Positions 4,911-6,062 of a DNA stretch of 6,062 bases are shown here, in pieces. The first letter of the stretch is position 1. The number at the start of each line of letters is the position of its first letter. A model generated the notes under the pieces. It was not told the origin of the DNA. It worked only from the letters and a program-made list of their open reading frames with translations, and searched no databases. The translations under genes were made by a program, and so were the position numbers. Source of the DNA: JBBQKG01 sp038326655 (GTDB lineage Bacteria; Actinomycetota; Thermoleophilia; Solirubrobacterales; JBBDJG01); NCBI GenBank assembly GCA_038326655.1, contig JBBQKG010000049.1, positions 1 to 6,062 of the forward strand, in the 5' to 3' direction.

Positions 4911-5762
4911 ATGTCTCCAGAGCAGATCGCCGACGAGCGCAGGCGCGGCCGCCTCGCCGCGGTTGCCGCCGTGCTGTCCGCCGTGCTCTTCGTTGCCGCG
5001 GGGATCTGGTCCGGGTCCCTGTCGAGCGACGCGCCATCGCGCAACGGCCCGGCCCTGCTGCGTTTCTTCGACAGGCACTCGGGCGAACTGATCGGTTCGT
5101 CGACGCTCCGCGGGCTGGGACTGCTCCTGCTGCTGGGCGTGACGCTGCACCTCTGGCGCGCGACCAAGGCGCGCCGCCCCGAAGAGCCGCAGGTGGTGCT
5201 GGTGATGGGCGTCTACGGGCCGCTCGCGGCCGGCATCGGCACGATCGCGGTGGGGCTCGCGCTGGCGCACGCGGCGTCGAGCTTCGTCAACCGTGAGTTC
5301 CAGACGATCGCCGCCGCCGACGACGCGTTCCGCACCGTGCAGCTGATCGGCCTCCTGTCGTTCTCGGGCTCGCTCGCACTCGCCTTCTGGTTCGTGAAGG
5401 GGTGCCTCGACGCGATGAGAATCGGGCTGCTCGACCGGTTCACGGGAGTCGTCGGGATCGTGATCGGCCCGGGCCTCGTGATCTTCTCGGGTCTGTTCCA
5501 GTTCGTGGTGCCGGTGTGGCTCATCGCGGTCGCGGGGCTGTTCATCGGCTTTTCCTACCGCGCGTTGCCGCCGGCCTGGCAGAGCGGTGAGGCGGTGCCG
5601 TGGCCGAGCTCTCGCGCTGCGCTCAGCGGGACGCTCGAGGACGGGCTGCGCACGACGCCGAACGGAGAGGTCGAGGCGGTCGGCGCAGGGTTGCAAAAGC
5701 CCGACGAAGCCGAGCTTGCCGCCGCCCAGCAGGAGCGCCGCAAGCGGAAGCGGCGCCGGTGA
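4911..5762 (+). CDS. Six-helix membrane protein with basic C-terminal tail, function unknown
   Basis: This 283-residue integral membrane protein has hydrophobic segments near residues 15-33, 67-82, 95-121, 144-163, 177-195 and 198-216. A soluble C-terminal tail (about 218-283) ends in a strongly basic run (RRKRKRRR, 276-283). The N-terminus is charged (MSPEQIADERRRGR). The loop at about 122-142 is polar and probably faces the opposite side from the tail. I cannot name a family. The ATG at 4911 has no Shine-Dalgarno. The same frame is open back to the TAG at 4854-4856, with only a CTG as an alternative start. It lies 54 bases after the 69-residue gene and overlaps the lipoprotein gene by 4 bases, so it is probably co-transcribed with both and the products may act together at the membrane. 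Confidence 0.87.
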   Translation: MSPEQIADERRRGRLAAVAAVLSAVLFVAAGIWSGSLSSDAPSRNGPALLRFFDRHSGELIGSSTLRGLGLLLLLGVTLHLWRATKARRPEEPQVVLVMGVYGPLAAGIGTIAVGLALAHAASSFVNREFQTIAAADDAFRTVQLIGLLSFSGSLALAFWFVKGCLDAMRIGLLDRFTGVVGIVIGPGLVIFSGLFQFVVPVWLIAVAGLFIGFSYRALPPAWQSGEAVPWPSSRAALSGTLEDGLRTTPNGEVEAVGAGLQKPDEAELAAAQQERRKRKRRR

Positions 5763-6061
5763 TCCGGGCCGCGGCCGCCGCGCTCGCCTGCCTGGCCGTG
5801 TTCGCCGGCCTGTTCACGACCGCGTGCGGCAAGTCCAAGCTCGACACCTCGAAGCTCGAGGACCAGATTCAGACCGAGCTCGGGAAGCGCACCGGCATCG
5901 CGATCAAGAAGGTCGACTGCCCGGGAAGCGTCGAGGCCAGGAAGGGCGACCGGTTCACGTGCACCGCGACCACGGCCCGCAACGAGCGGGTGGTCGTGCA
6001 GGTGACTCAGGACAACAGCAAGGGAGCGGTGACCTGGCGGGTCAGCCGCTCCGGCCGCTAG
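5759..6061 (+). CDS. Small secreted lipoprotein, DUF4333-like
   Basis: This predicted 100-residue protein has a lipoprotein-type signal: an R at position 3, a hydrophobic core (4-19) and TTAC with the lipid-accepting Cys at 23. The mature part contains VDCPGSV (52-58) and FTCTAT (66-71). These two cysteines (C54 and C68) and the intervening KGD turn match the pattern of the actinobacterial DUF4333 domain, where they are expected to form a disulfide. The product should sit outside the cytoplasmic membrane; no enzymatic motif is visible. The start is a GTG overlapping the previous gene's TGA (GTGA). The longer in-frame extension back to 5600 is rejected because it is very arginine-rich and would bury the signal peptide. 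The overlap indicates translational coupling. The gene is complete, with its TAG ending one base before the window edge. Confidence 0.85.
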   Translation: MIRAAAAALACLAVFAGLFTTACGKSKLDTSKLEDQIQTELGKRTGIAIKKVDCPGSVEARKGDRFTCTATTARNERVVVQVTQDNSKGAVTWRVSRSGR

Positions 6062-6062
6062 C

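Noticed and set aside
4575..5696. 373-residue minus-strand open frame antisense to the last cluster
   Set aside because: Its translation is rich in Arg, His, Gln and Glu and looks like the complement of membrane-protein codons. No motif or start signal is visible.
5600..5758. Upstream extension of the lipoprotein
   Set aside because: It would overlap the membrane-protein gene by about 160 bases with Arg-rich residues and bury the signal peptide. The GTG at 5759 puts the signal peptide at the N-terminus.

Overview
The window is very GC-rich bacterial DNA with tightly packed genes on both strands. It fits an actinobacterium, most likely the deep Thermoleophilia-type lineages. The pointers are an Mrp-family ATPase that lacks the usual CxxC cluster motif (as I recall for mycobacterial Mrp), a seven-iron FdxA-type ferredoxin, and a DUF4333-type lipoprotein. 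The lineage is inferred from gene families and base composition, not from a marker gene.

Layout. Positions 1-104 hold the edge of an upstream unit that ends in two strong GC hairpins. The Mrp/ApbC iron-sulfur carrier ATPase follows on the plus strand (159-1307). Its last 11 bases overlap the end of a convergent polytopic membrane protein on the minus strand (1297-2661), which is built from two copies of a roughly six-helix module. A minus-strand ferredoxin (2857-3123) and a plus-strand NDUFA9-like atypical SDR protein (3258-4142, TTG start) diverge from a 134-base region that carries a hairpin and a 12-base perfect palindrome. The SDR gene runs to within 4 bases of a convergent minus-strand two-CBS-domain protein (4147-4596). 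A 50-base divergent region containing a direct repeat then leads into a plus-strand cluster of three genes: a 69-residue protein of unknown function (4647-4856), a six-helix membrane protein (4911-5762) and a lipoprotein (5759-6061). The last two overlap as GTGA.

How the genes may work together. Mrp and the ferredoxin are both iron-sulfur proteins, and the SDR is a predicted nucleotide binder, so the first two thirds has a redox and iron-sulfur flavour, but these genes are in separate transcription units. The CBS protein is a predicted adenine-nucleotide sensor. The last three genes look like one cell-envelope operon of unknown role.

A recurring feature is that no gene start has a convincing Shine-Dalgarno sequence. 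Several have a -10-like hexamer 6-8 bases before the start codon, which suggests leaderless mRNAs. I see no tRNA, rRNA, mobile element or CRISPR array, and no convincing new multi-gene system. The most interesting items are the internally duplicated membrane protein, the CxxC-less Mrp, the leaderless start architecture and the structured intergenic regions. There is no gene-free stretch longer than 300 bases.
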